Assembly (NCBI RefSeq): GCF_013128195.2
Contig: NZ_CP053452.2
Coordinates: forward strand, 5,456,001 to 5,520,000
Origin: Frigoriglobus tundricola
GTDB taxonomy: Bacteria; Planctomycetota; Planctomycetia; Gemmatales; Gemmataceae
Direction of reading: 5' to 3'
Length of the DNA: 64,000 nt
A program made the translations under genes and the position numbers. Of this stretch, positions 42,181 through 51,657 are shown in pieces (the stretch's first letter is position 1; every line of letters starts with the position of its first letter). Below the pieces are notes generated by a model. It did no database searches, was not told the DNA's origin, and saw only the letters and a list, made by a program, of their open reading frames with translations.

Positions 42181-45100
42181 TCACGGCAGTTCCAGCACGT
42201 AGGCCGTGCCGTCGGCGTTCGCGGTCACCACCGACTTGCCATCGGGCGTGTACGCGGCGCCGTTCACCGTCACCGGGACGGTCCACGAGCGGAGCTCGGT
42301 CAGCGCGTCCGCCTTCAGGTCCGTCAGCGACCAGACCTTCAGCTCGCGGTCGTTGCTGATCGTGAAGAACGTCTTGCCGGTCGGCGCCACGAGCAGCGCC
42401 CGCACCCCGGTCTTGTGCGCCTTGCCCTTCGCCACCACGTTCAGCTTCCCGTTCTTCACCTCGGTCACCTTCACGAGCCCCTCGTCGTCGGTGGCCACGA
42501 TGGTCTTCTTGTCGGCCGTCACGCCGATGTCGCCCACGCCCCGCTCGAACAGGGGCATGTTGCCGCCGATCCGCTCGTTCTTCACCACGTCGAAAATCTG
42601 CACGCCGCCGGTGGCGTCGCCGGCCACCACCCACGCGAGGTCCGGCGTGAACGTCGCCGACCGCACGTCCCGCCCCTTGTTGTCCGTGTAGGTCGAGAGC
42701 AACTTGCCCTTGGCGTCGTAGATCTCATAGGCGCTGGTCCTCAGCGAGTCGTTCACCGCCGGGCGGGCCGCCCACACGCCGATCTTTTTGCCGTCGGCGG
42801 TCGGGACGATCGTGTACACCTCCCCGGTCGGCACCGACTCGCTCAGCCGGGGCGGGGCGGTGCTCCAGAAGTGCAACTGGCCGGTGGACCGGCTCGGCAG
42901 CCGCCCGCCCATCACGAGCGCGTTGTCGCTCAGGAACGCGAGCGCCAGCGGGTCCTCCGCGTTGCCGACCAGGGTGCCCACCTCCGAGCCGCTTGCCACG
43001 TCCCACACCTTGATCGTCTGGTCCTTGCCGGCCGTCGCCACGAGCTTCCCGTTGGGGCTGACCGCGACGGCGTTCGCCGCGAGCATGTGCCCGCCGGCGG
43101 CGCTGGACGGGTCCAGCCCCGACAGCTCGAAGACGCGGATCGTGTTGTCCTTCTCCGCCGCGGCCGAGGCGACGTACCGCCCGTCGGGGGTGAAGCACAC
43201 CGCCGTGACCCAGTCGGTGTGGCCGCGCAGGCCGCGCACCTCGGTCTTCGTCTGCACGTCCCAGATGCGGACCACCGTGTCCGCGCCGCCGGCGACCACG
43301 AACCGGCCGTCCGGGCTGAAGCCGACCGCCGAGAGCGGCGCGAACCCGGTGCTGCTCGTCGGCGTCGCCTGCCCCTCGAAGCGGTGCTGTTGCACGAGCG
43401 CCCCGTTCGGGTCCACCGACCACACCCGGATCGCGCCGTCGCCGCCGACGCTCGCCAGCCGGTGACCGGTCGGGCTGAACGCCACGCACGCGCAGCCCGC
43501 CGTGTGCGCGAACTGTGCGGACAGCTCCTTGGGCGCGGCCCCGCTCACGTCCAGGAGCGCCAGCGTCCCGTCCGCGAGGCCGACCGCGACGTGCGTGCCC
43601 CCCTTGCGGATGGCGACCCCGCACGCGGCTTTACGCGCCGCCCACTTCCAGAGCTCCTTGCCGCTCTCCGGGTCGAACCCGCGGACGGTGGCGTCGGCGG
43701 AGCCGGACGCCACCAGCTTGCCGTCGTCGCTCGCGGCGACGGCGAGTACGGCCAGGGCGTTGGGGGGCAGCTCCTTCAGCACCTTCTTGGCGGCCACGTC
43801 CCAGATCCTTACGATCTTGTCGCCGCCGCCGGCCGCCAGCCGGTTGCCGTCCGGCAGGAACGCGAGCGCCGTGACCGCGGCCCCGGCGTCCAGGGCCGCT
43901 TCGAGGGCGCCCGTCGCGGTGGCGTACACCCGGATCGTCTTGTCCGCTCCGGCCGCCGCGAGGTGCTTGCCGTCGGGGCTGAGGGCGAGCGCCCACAGCG
44001 ACTCCTTCGCGTCCGTGAGGGCCTTGTGGTCGTCAACGGTGGTCAGGTCCCACAGGCGTACGGCCCCGTCGTTGGACGCCGAAGCCAGCTGCCGGCCGTC
44101 GCCGCGCACCGCGACGGCGGTCACGCCGTCCGTGTGCCCCTGGAACGAGCGGAGCTGCTTGCCGCTGGCCACGTCCCACACCCGGACCGTCTTGTCCTCG
44201 CCCCCAGTGACGAGGAACTTGCCGTCCGCCGTTACGGCGAGGCCGTTGACCATTCCGGTGTGGCCGACGTACTCGCGGAGCTTCGTCGCCGTGGCGGGGG
44301 CCGATGTGCCGTCCGGGGCCGGCCCGGCGGTGAGCCGGACCTTGCCGTCGCGCCCGCAGGCGAACACGGCGCCGCCGTCCGCGGTGAACGCGACGCCCGC
44401 CACCGCACCCAGGTCGACGCCCTGGACGCTCATGGCGAGCGCGTTCCCCTTGCCCTGCGGCGCGTACACCGCGACCTGGGAGTTGTTGTCGCCCACCGCG
44501 ACCAGTTTGCCGTTGGGGCTGAACGCGACCTTTTCGATGCGGGCGTTCCGGGGCGGGCTGGTGAACACCTCCTTGCCCGTGTCGGACTCGACCACGCGAA
44601 GGACGCCGTCGTCGGACCCGACGGCCAGCCGTTGGCCGTCCGGGCTGAACGCGATCGCCTTGATCGGCTTGTCGGTCTTGCCCAGGTTGACCAGCACCTT
44701 GATGAGCTTGCCGGTGGCCGCGTCCCACGTGTGCACCTGGTTCCCGCCCGCGGACGCGATCACCTGTTCCTTGGGGTGGAAGGCGACGTCCGCGGCGCCG
44801 AGGGGGTTGGTGCCGCTCCGGGTCGGGTCGTCGGGCTGATCGACGTGCCCGCGGTAGGTGACGATCTCGCGCCCGTTGCCGATGTCCCACACCTTCACGG
44901 TGAAGTCGCGGCTGGCGCTGGCGAGCGCGGTGCTGTCCGGGCTGTACGCGAGCGCGTTGACGCGGTCCGCGTGGCGCATCCGGGACTCGCCGAGGACGCG
45001 GGTCACGTGCTCGGGCAGACCGGGGGGCAGGTACGGGAGCTGCCAGCGGGCGTCGCGCAGGTGCCGCGCGGCGGACTTGAAGTTCGCGCTCGCGGCCGCG

Positions 45101-45324
45101 GCGTCGGCCCGCTTCACGAGCTCGTCGGCCCGGCCGAGCATTTCGGCCGGGAACTTCGCCCGCACGGCCTGCTCGCGCTCCTCCGCGAACTTCTCCTTGA
45201 GCGCCTTCACGTCGTCGGCGGTGGGGTCGGCGCCCGGCTTGGGTGCCGGCTGCGCCGGCGCCGGGGGGGGCGCGGTGACGCCGATCAGAAGCAGCAGGAT
45301 GAGCGGTCGAATAGCAACCGACAT
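42181..45324 (-). CDS. Large secreted WD40 beta-propeller protein
   Basis: 1047 residues from ATG 45324 (MSVAIRPLILLLLIGVTAPP, signal peptide); ATG 45336 would add four residues. A helical, charged segment follows (about 35-110: VKALKEKFAEEREQAVRAKF), then WD40 repeats almost to the end. I can pick out at least fourteen blades, e.g. VNALAYSPDSTALASASRDF, TVKVWDIGNGREI, VNGLAVTADGKFLVTGGEDK, VTAVCFTPDGRYVASAAAEK, VNAVAVSPNGKLVATAGKDQ. So two propellers are likely. The final blade (GAAYTPDGKSVVTANADG) closes it. Probable extracytoplasmic binding scaffold. It is bracketed by two related hairpins and preceded by a 63-bp element shared with position 49729. Confidence 0.85.
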   Translation of the reverse strand: MSVAIRPLILLLLIGVTAPPPAPAQPAPKPGADPTADDVKALKEKFAEEREQAVRAKFPAEMLGRADELVKRADAAAASANFKSAARHLRDARWQLPYLPPGLPEHVTRVLGESRMRHADRVNALAYSPDSTALASASRDFTVKVWDIGNGREIVTYRGHVDQPDDPTRSGTNPLGAADVAFHPKEQVIASAGGNQVHTWDAATGKLIKVLVNLGKTDKPIKAIAFSPDGQRLAVGSDDGVLRVVESDTGKEVFTSPPRNARIEKVAFSPNGKLVAVGDNNSQVAVYAPQGKGNALAMSVQGVDLGAVAGVAFTADGGAVFACGRDGKVRLTAGPAPDGTSAPATATKLREYVGHTGMVNGLAVTADGKFLVTGGEDKTVRVWDVASGKQLRSFQGHTDGVTAVAVRGDGRQLASASNDGAVRLWDLTTVDDHKALTDAKESLWALALSPDGKHLAAAGADKTIRVYATATGALEAALDAGAAVTALAFLPDGNRLAAGGGDKIVRIWDVAAKKVLKELPPNALAVLAVAASDDGKLVASGSADATVRGFDPESGKELWKWAARKAACGVAIRKGGTHVAVGLADGTLALLDVSGAAPKELSAQFAHTAGCACVAFSPTGHRLASVGGDGAIRVWSVDPNGALVQQHRFEGQATPTSSTGFAPLSAVGFSPDGRFVVAGGADTVVRIWDVQTKTEVRGLRGHTDWVTAVCFTPDGRYVASAAAEKDNTIRVFELSGLDPSSAAGGHMLAANAVAVSPNGKLVATAGKDQTIKVWDVASGSEVGTLVGNAEDPLALAFLSDNALVMGGRLPSRSTGQLHFWSTAPPRLSESVPTGEVYTIVPTADGKKIGVWAARPAVNDSLRTSAYEIYDAKGKLLSTYTDNKGRDVRSATFTPDLAWVVAGDATGGVQIFDVVKNERIGGNMPLFERGVGDIGVTADKKTIVATDDEGLVKVTEVKNGKLNVVAKGKAHKTGVRALLVAPTGKTFFTISNDRELKVWSLTDLKADALTELRSWTVPVTVNGAAYTPDGKSVVTANADGTAYVLELP

Positions 45325-45354
45325 GATCGACCCCACGGCACGGCGGTCAACGTA

Positions 45355-45417
45355 ACTGGTTTCGCCTCAATGCGACTCAGTATACACAGACGCCCGACCG
45401 GAGCGAACGTAACAAGT
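45355..45417. repeat. 63-bp direct repeat, copy A
   Basis: Matches 49729-49791 at about 58 of 63 positions, same orientation, sharing CCGACCGGAGCGAACGTAAC exactly. It lies 31 bp upstream of the WD40 gene start (the gene reads the other way). A frame through both copies reads MR(L/I)SIHRRPTGANVTS, and two of the three changes after the ATG are silent. Confidence 0.75.
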
Positions 45418-45418
45418 G

Positions 45419-45476
45419 GGCGTGTGAGCGGGCGGCGAGCGGCGGGTTCATGCCGCTCGCCGCCCGCTCACACGCC
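45419..45476. repeat. Perfect 25-bp stem-loop directly after repeat copy A
   Basis: Arms 45419-45443 and 45452-45476 are exact reverse complements (core GTGAGCGGGCGGCGAGCGGC) around GGGTTCAT. No gene ends here on either strand, so it is not a plain terminator. Loop and flank (GGCGGGTTCATGCCGC) match the hairpin at 42129-42171. Confidence 0.65.
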
Positions 45477-45607
45477 GACGCAAACGCGAAATGCTCATCC
45501 GCGTTAGCAGGAGTCGCAGTCAGGCTGGAGCGGGAAAGTCACCGATCGGCTGTGGCTTTGGATCGATTCGCGGTCCGCGGAGCCCGCACGGACCGACTGC
45601 TCGAGCA

Positions 45608-45740
45608 CCTGAGCCCCGGCCAACGGCCGGGGTTCGGAGACCATCCCGTCGCGGCCTGAAGGGCCGCGCTCCGAAGCGCGGCCCTTCAGGCCGCCAACCG
45701 GTTCATGCATCGGTCCCCCGGCCGTTGGCCGGGGCTCAGG
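45608..45740. repeat. Compound palindrome in the 5' region of the sigma factor gene
   Basis: The outer arms CCTGAGCCCCGGCCAACGGC (from 45608) and GCCGTTGGCCGGGGCTCAGG (to 45740) pair perfectly over about 25 bp. Each arm is itself a hairpin (CCCCGGCCAACGGCCGGGG). In the centre is a second perfect hairpin, GGCCTGAAGGGCCGCGCT (from about 45653) pairing with AGCGCGGCCCTTCAGGCC (to about 45692). Distinct from the other repeat families in the window. The flanking spacer 45741-46195 shows no gene. Confidence 0.75.
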
Positions 45741-46195
45741 AGCCCGGTCCTTCAGACCGAAAACCCGCGGAGCAGTCGGTCCGGCTTCCCCTGTCGCGTC
45801 CCGCAAGAAGTCTCGATCGTGCCGTCTCGGCGCTCCGGATTCCGCACTGCGGTTCGCGAGCGTCCGGAAGCGGCGCGGATGACCGCCGTACGAGCCGCAG
45901 GGCGGTTGTAGCGAAGGTCGCTGCGGAGATCGGATCGCTGATGCGGTCGCGCGCGGCCGGGGGTGCTACGATTGAGAGAAGCTCCGGCAGTGACAGACGC
46001 GTCGGGGGACGCGGTCCGACCGGATGACGGCATGTACCGTTCGCCCGGCGCCCCGGCACCAGCGCTGTGACGACCGCGCTGCGCTTCGCCGGGTCGAGCG
46101 GCGACCCGGTGCGGATTCCGGTCGGATTCGACGTGCCGATCGGAACGTCGAGGGGCATTATCCGGCGAACCCGTCCCGTCGCCGGTAGGTGAACC

Positions 46196-49100
46196 ATGTT
46201 TGCCGCAACAGCCCGCCGCGTACTGAGCATTTCCGCCCCCCTCGATTCCGACAGCGAGTTGATCCACCGGTTCGCCACCTCCCGCGACGAAGTGGCGTTC
46301 GCCGAACTCGTCCGCCGACACGGCGGGCTCGTCCGCGGGGTGGCCCGGCGCGTGCTCGCCGACCCGCACGCGGCCGACGACGTGCTCCAGGCCACGTTCC
46401 TCCTTCTCGCCACGAAGGCCGGCACGCAGACGTGGGGCCACACGGTCGGCCCGTGGCTGTACCAGTCGGCCTACCGACTGGCCCGGAAAGCCCGCGCCCG
46501 CCAAGGTCGCCGCTCGGAACGCCCGGCCCCGATAGCTGACACCCCCGCGCGGGCGGCCGATCCGGGCGCACCGCTCGCGTGGGCCGACGTCCGGATCGTG
46601 CTGGACGAGGAACTCGGCCGACTGCCGGCCGCCCAGCGGGACCCGCTGGTCCTGTGCTACCTCGAAGGGCTCACCCGTGACGAGGCCGCCGCGGCGCTGG
46701 GGTGTTCGCCGGGCGAACTGAAGGGCCGGCTGGAGCGGGGACGGAAGACGCTCCGCGGGCGGTTGGAGCGGCGCGGGCTGACCCTCGCGGCCGGACTGAC
46801 CGCGGTCCTGGCGGCCGACCCGCGCCTGCCGACGGCGGCCGCCGCCGAAGTCGCCCGACTGGCCGCCGGGGGCGCGACCGGCGGGGCGGTCCCCGCCGCG
46901 GTCGCCGGCCTCCTCCGCACCCGAGCTGGTCTCGCCGTGCAATCCGCCGCGCTGGCCGCGGTCCTCGTTGCGGCGGCCCTCGGTGCGGCGGAGATGACCG
47001 CGGACGGGCCGACTCCACCAAAGGCCGACAACCCGCCGCTGGCCGCTCCGCCGGTCGCCGCCCCGCGCCCCGGTACCGACGCACACGGCGACCCGCTCCC
47101 CGCGGGGGCGATCGCCCGACTCGGTTCGGTCCGCTTTCGCCCCGGGGCATCGGTGGCGGCTCTTGCGTTTTCGCCGGACGGGAAGCAGCTCGCATCGTGG
47201 GGCGAGGCCGTGTACCGACACGGCCAGCTCAGCCTGTGGGACACGGCCAGCGGGCGCGAGGTGCGGTCCGTCCGGACGTCGTGGAACCGGTTCGTCGCCC
47301 TCGCCTGGACCCCGGGCGGTCGGGGGTTCGTGGTCATGAAGTCTCCCAGGTTCGTGAACGGCCAACCGCCCCCCGTCCCCGACCTGCGGGTGTGGGAGTT
47401 CACGGCCGACGGCCCGGCGCCGCCCGCGCCCGACCACCTCTTCGATCGAACAATCTTGACCGGGCCGGTGACGTTCGACGCGGCGGCCGCGTCCCCGGAC
47501 GGGAAGCGGTTGGCGGTCGCCGTCACGAGCGACGGGAGCCCGGGCAAGGTGCGGGTGTACGCCCTCGGGCCGACCGAGTCGGTCGCCGGGCTGAAGCCGG
47601 CCGCCGAGTTCGACGCCCCGCCCGTCGGGTGTAAAGCCCTCGCGTTCACCCCGGACGGCAAGCTCCTCGTCGGCGTGGGGCCGGCCGCGCCCGACAACAA
47701 GGCCAAAGACGCCGGAACGATGATCGTGTGGGACGCGAAGACCGGGACCATCGCCCGCACGATCGCCGCCCCGGCCGGCGCAGCCCAGTGGAAGGAGTTT
47801 AACTTTGCAACGACGACCGACCGGGTCGCGGTCGGGCTGGGGACGGGAGACACGTTCGTCGCCGACCTCCGGACCGGGACCGGGCGGACGGTCGCGACCG
47901 GGCACAAGGCGCCGGAGGCCAGCGCGGATCTCGGGGTGCTCGCCCTCGACTTCGCCCCGGATGGTCGGACCCTGGTCACGGCCGGCATGGGCGGAATGGT
48001 CCGGCTGTGGGACCGGGCCGGGACGAAGGTCCGGGAGTTCGGCCCGCACCGGAGCTGGACACAGGCGGTCGCGTTCGCGGCCGGCGGGACCCGGCTGGCG
48101 AGCGGCGGGTCGGACGGCGTGATCCGGACCTGGGACACGACCACCGGGAAGGAAGTCGGCCCGTCCGGCGGGCTGCCGGGGTCCGTCCGGGTACTCTCGG
48201 TATCGGCCGACGGGGCGACCGCGTTGACGGAGAGCAGGGACGAGATCCTGCGGGTGTGGGACGCCCGGACGGGCGTCCTGCGCCGCCAGATCCCGACCGG
48301 TGGCGCGGTCGCCGCGTGCCAACTGACCCCCGATGGGACACGGGCGGTGGCTCTCGTCTCGGGGGCGCCGGACCAGAAGTTGAAAGTCTGGGACGCGGCC
48401 ACCGGGGCGGACGTGACCCCGGTCGGGTTCCCGAAGACGATCGCCGCGGGCGGGTTTCAGTTCACCCCGGATGGGGCCGGGGTGCTGACCCACGTCGGGG
48501 ACCAACTGGCGGCGTGGGCGTGGCCCGGCGGGAAGTCATCCGCCGGACCCAGCGGGACGAAACTGTGGGCGGCGGAGATCCCCAAACCGGTCAAGGGCAT
48601 CTACGCGATCGACGGGGTCACGATTTCACCAGACGGCCGGCACTTCGTCACCGCCGCGGTCCGGTCCTGGGAAAACAACTCGGCCGAGGGGATGGTAGAC
48701 CTCTGGGACCTGAAAACCGGGAAGCGCATCCGGCGGGTGGCGGAGGGGCCGTCCCGCCCGGCCGTCTACGCACGGGACGGGGGCCTGATCGTGACCGGGG
48801 CGACCGGGGCGGTCATTCCGTCCGCCGCGGGCCGGTCGGCAACGGTCTCGGCGGACGTCGTCGTCGTGGACCCGCCGACCGGGGTGATCCTCCGGGAGTT
48901 CGCCCCGTCCGGACGCCCGGACGGTCTGCCGAGCAGCGGATACTCGGTCGTGCTCTCGGCCGATGGCAAGGTCTTGTTCCGCTCGACGGCGGTGGGCGAG
49001 GTGCAGGCGTTCGAGGTGGCGACCGGGCAGTTCCGGGCGGCGTGGCCCGGCCACCGGGACATCCTCTTCTTGCTGGCCGCACCGGCGGCGGACGTCCGGC

Positions 49101-49681
49101 GGTTGGTGTCCGGGTCGGCCGATACGACCGGGCTCGTTTGGGACGTCGGGTTCGCGGTAGCGACGCCGGTTCCACTGGCCCCGGAGCGGCGGGCAGCGCT
49201 GTGGGAGGATCTCGCGGCGGGCGACGCCGGGAAGGGGTACGCGGCGATGCGGGCGCTGGCGGCCGACCCGGTCGGTTTCGTGGCGCTGGCGGGCGAGAAG
49301 GTCACCCCGACCCCGCCCGGCCCGTCGGCGGCCGAAATGGCGGCGATCCTCCGGGATCTGAACAGCGAGACGTTCGCGACCCGCGAGGCCGCCTCGGCGA
49401 AGCTCGACCGGTGCGGGGAGTCTGCCGTCCCGCTGATCCGGGTGGAACTCGGGAAGGAAGAGTCGGCCGAGGGGCGGGCCCGGTTGCTCCGGTTCTTGGC
49501 CCGGCACACCGGGCCGCCCACCAGTGGTGATCAGCTCCGCCGGTTGCGAGTGGTCGAGGTGCTGGAGCACCTCGGCACGGTGGACGCGCGACGGGTGCTG
49601 ACCGCGCTCGCCCGGGGCGGCCCGTCGCGGCAGACGGCCGACGCGGCGGCGGCCCTCGAGCGGCTGCGGGGACGACCTTGA
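46196..49681 (+). CDS. ECF sigma factor fused to WD40 propeller and HEAT-like repeats
   Basis: 1161 residues from ATG 46196. Residues 20-95 are sigma region 2 (LIHRFATSRDEVAFAELVRR; DDVLQATFLLLATKAG), 130-192 region 4 (LDEELGRLPAAQRDPLVLCY; DEAAAALGCSPGELKGRLER). A hydrophobic span (about 247-266, LAVQSAALAAVLVAAALGAA) is followed by a Pro-rich linker and then WD40 blades from about 315 to 985 (LAFSPDGKQLASWGEAV; LALDFAPDGRTLVTAGMGGM). The C-terminus (about 1045-1160) has HEAT-like helices (ILRDLNSETFATREAASAKL). Planctomycete ECF factors with WD40 extensions are known. A membrane-anchored sigma with an outer sensor domain is the natural model: the C-terminal part would sense and region 2/4 would be released or gated. 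Confidence 0.88.
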   Translation: MFAATARRVLSISAPLDSDSELIHRFATSRDEVAFAELVRRHGGLVRGVARRVLADPHAADDVLQATFLLLATKAGTQTWGHTVGPWLYQSAYRLARKARARQGRRSERPAPIADTPARAADPGAPLAWADVRIVLDEELGRLPAAQRDPLVLCYLEGLTRDEAAAALGCSPGELKGRLERGRKTLRGRLERRGLTLAAGLTAVLAADPRLPTAAAAEVARLAAGGATGGAVPAAVAGLLRTRAGLAVQSAALAAVLVAAALGAAEMTADGPTPPKADNPPLAAPPVAAPRPGTDAHGDPLPAGAIARLGSVRFRPGASVAALAFSPDGKQLASWGEAVYRHGQLSLWDTASGREVRSVRTSWNRFVALAWTPGGRGFVVMKSPRFVNGQPPPVPDLRVWEFTADGPAPPAPDHLFDRTILTGPVTFDAAAASPDGKRLAVAVTSDGSPGKVRVYALGPTESVAGLKPAAEFDAPPVGCKALAFTPDGKLLVGVGPAAPDNKAKDAGTMIVWDAKTGTIARTIAAPAGAAQWKEFNFATTTDRVAVGLGTGDTFVADLRTGTGRTVATGHKAPEASADLGVLALDFAPDGRTLVTAGMGGMVRLWDRAGTKVREFGPHRSWTQAVAFAAGGTRLASGGSDGVIRTWDTTTGKEVGPSGGLPGSVRVLSVSADGATALTESRDEILRVWDARTGVLRRQIPTGGAVAACQLTPDGTRAVALVSGAPDQKLKVWDAATGADVTPVGFPKTIAAGGFQFTPDGAGVLTHVGDQLAAWAWPGGKSSAGPSGTKLWAAEIPKPVKGIYAIDGVTISPDGRHFVTAAVRSWENNSAEGMVDLWDLKTGKRIRRVAEGPSRPAVYARDGGLIVTGATGAVIPSAAGRSATVSADVVVVDPPTGVILREFAPSGRPDGLPSSGYSVVLSADGKVLFRSTAVGEVQAFEVATGQFRAAWPGHRDILFLLAAPAADVRRLVSGSADTTGLVWDVGFAVATPVPLAPERRAALWEDLAAGDAGKGYAAMRALAADPVGFVALAGEKVTPTPPGPSAAEMAAILRDLNSETFATREAASAKLDRCGESAVPLIRVELGKEESAEGRARLLRFLARHTGPPTSGDQLRRLRVVEVLEHLGTVDARRVLTALARGGPSRQTADAAAALERLRGRP

Positions 49682-49728
49682 CCGCTCCAGGTTCACCGTG
49701 ACGCCCCGGCCGCCGAGCTTACCACTTC

Positions 49729-49791
49729 ACTGGTTTCGCCCCGATGCGAATCAGTATTCACAGACGGCCGACCGGAGCGAACGTAACAAGT
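49729..49791. repeat. 63-bp direct repeat, copy B
   Basis: Second copy of the element at 45355, 48 bp after the stop of the sigma-WD40 gene. Five mismatches to copy A. It is not followed by the 25-bp hairpin that follows copy A. Confidence 0.75.
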
Positions 49792-49920
49792 CGCGGGTGC
49801 GCCGTCGGGTCGGTACTCGGCGGTGGGACGCGCCGCCGGCTGATGAGGAGGCGGACGCCGGAGCGCGCGAAACGGGGCGGTGCGGGCCGCCCCCGTTCGC
49901 GAGCGGGACCGAATCGGGCG

Positions 49921-51657
49921 TCACCATTTGTAGCTGAACTGGAGGAAGAACAGCCCGCTGTTCACCGCGTTCGTCTTGCTCGCCGTGTTTTTCAGGAACT
50001 CGCCCCCGTACAAGGCGCAGTAGCCGGTCAGGACGTCCGCGTGCTTCGAGAGGTGGAAGTTGAACACGTAGTCGACCTCCTGGCCGACGTACGAACCGGA
50101 CCGGCCGGTCGGGTCGTACCGGATCGGGTTCCCGGCCGTGTTGTACAGCGCGTCCTTTTTGTCCGCGAGCCAGAAGTTGTGGTACTGCACCCACGCGGTC
50201 AGCCACTTCGTCGGGTACAGGTACAGGTGGAAGTTCAGGTCGTGGATGTTCTGCCGGCCGACCGCGTCGATCCACCCCATGTAATAGTGCCCGAACGGGA
50301 ACAACTGGTTGAACGTGTGGTCGGTCCCGCTCCCGTTCGTCGGGTTGCCGCCGCTGGCGTAGTCGTAGTAGGCCCACACGGTCGGCGACCACGTGGTGTC
50401 CTTGAAGTTGTACCCCACCCCGTGTGTGGCCATGGCGGCGAACACGTCCCGCCCGTTCTGGCTGCCGAACTGCAGGGCCGCCTCCGTGTCGAACAGGAAG
50501 TTGCCCTCGTTCCCCGCGTACCGCCCGCCGGTGGTGTGGCGGGTGAAGTTGCCCCGCGGGAGGCCGAGCACCGAGTACGTGTTGGTGTCGTCGAGCATGA
50601 GGTAATACAGGTCCACCACCTGGCCCTTTTTCGGCCGGTACGTGCCCCACGCGCCGACGAAGTTCTGGTGGTAGTCCACCGAGTCGAACTTGTTCGCGTC
50701 CGCCGCCGCGGCCGGCCGGTTCGTGTTCGGAACCACCGGCTGGACCCAGAACACGTCGAAGTCCCATTTCTCGGTCTGCCGGAACCCGCGTACGCCCTGG
50801 AACGTGCGCCGGGTGTTGGCCCAGTCGAGGGTCGAGACGAGCCGCTGCGAGCCGAACAGCAGCTCCTGCCGCCCGCCCCGAACGTACACCGGGTCGCCGC
50901 CGAGGTCGGCGATCTTGACGTCCGCGAACAGGTTCTGGATGCCCGATTTCTGCTGGTCGATGGGCAGCGGGGCGAGGTCCTGGTACGCCGACCAGGCGCC
51001 GATGTACTCCGCGAAGACGCGGAAGTCGTCACGGTACCACAGGTCCGCGTACACGCGGGTGCGGGTCAACTGGTAGACGTTGTCCGTTTTGGTGAGCCGG
51101 TCGTTGTACCCGTTCTCGTACCGGGTGCGGAACTCGCCGCCGGTGGTGAACAGCCAGTTGTCGCCGAGGTGGACCCGCTTCAGCGGATCGAAAAAGTCGT
51201 GTTCGGTGTTCTTCGGGTCGTCCAGGTAGGCAAAATTATCTACGTCGAAAAAGCTCGGTAAGATGGCGCTGGTCCGCGGGTACGGGTACTTCGGCGGGGC
51301 CTCCAGTGCCTGCCCGCGGAGCAGGTCGAGCGCGGAATAGTACCCCGGCCCGGTCGGCGGCACCGGGAAGAAGCCGGCCCGGGGCGTCGGCCGGACGCGC
51401 GGCACCTTCTTCCAATCGAACACAGATTCGCACGTTGTGCAGGCGGGCGGGGCCGGCTCGGCCGCGGCCGGTGCGCCCGGTTGCGCGGGCTGCGCCCCGG
51501 GCGGACCCGGTGGCGCGTCCGGAACAGCCGGCGCGGTGGAAACCGGAACGGGCAGGGTCATCGGGACGGCCGGATCTTGTGCCAGGGCCGCACCGCCTGT
51601 ACCCAGCACGGCCGCGAGCGCGCCGGCTCGAGCGGCCCCGTACTTGAATCGAAACAT
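49921..51657 (-). CDS. Alginate-export-type outer membrane porin
   Basis: 578 residues. Signal peptide MFRFKYGAARAGALAAVLGT...AQ, then a Pro/Ala-rich linker (about 28-75) with ACTTCESVFDW, whose CxxC pair may form a disulfide. The rest is a beta-barrel of alternating aromatic and polar strands: FTTGGEFRTRYENGYNDRLT, YADLWYRDDFRVFAEYIGAW, VYVRGGRQELLFGSQRLVST, then FNFHLSKHADVLTGYCALYG, ending in the terminal Trp of SGLFFLQFSYKW, typical of barrel proteins recognised by the Bam machine. The REL and GRQ motifs match the AlgE/alginate_exp family. Function beyond outer-membrane passage is a family inference. The 246-bp divergent spacer before the NADAR gene shows no gene. Confidence 0.85.
   Translation of the reverse strand: MFRFKYGAARAGALAAVLGTGGAALAQDPAVPMTLPVPVSTAPAVPDAPPGPPGAQPAQPGAPAAAEPAPPACTTCESVFDWKKVPRVRPTPRAGFFPVPPTGPGYYSALDLLRGQALEAPPKYPYPRTSAILPSFFDVDNFAYLDDPKNTEHDFFDPLKRVHLGDNWLFTTGGEFRTRYENGYNDRLTKTDNVYQLTRTRVYADLWYRDDFRVFAEYIGAWSAYQDLAPLPIDQQKSGIQNLFADVKIADLGGDPVYVRGGRQELLFGSQRLVSTLDWANTRRTFQGVRGFRQTEKWDFDVFWVQPVVPNTNRPAAAADANKFDSVDYHQNFVGAWGTYRPKKGQVVDLYYLMLDDTNTYSVLGLPRGNFTRHTTGGRYAGNEGNFLFDTEAALQFGSQNGRDVFAAMATHGVGYNFKDTTWSPTVWAYYDYASGGNPTNGSGTDHTFNQLFPFGHYYMGWIDAVGRQNIHDLNFHLYLYPTKWLTAWVQYHNFWLADKKDALYNTAGNPIRYDPTGRSGSYVGQEVDYVFNFHLSKHADVLTGYCALYGGEFLKNTASKTNAVNSGLFFLQFSYKW

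Noticed and set aside
42151..45507. 1118-codon open frame on the plus strand
   Set aside because: Mirror of the large WD40 gene, no domain or start signal; the WD40 frame is clearly the coding one.
45752..48505. 917-codon open frame on the minus strand
   Set aside because: Antisense to the sigma-WD40 gene and crossing its leader; no protein-like pattern.
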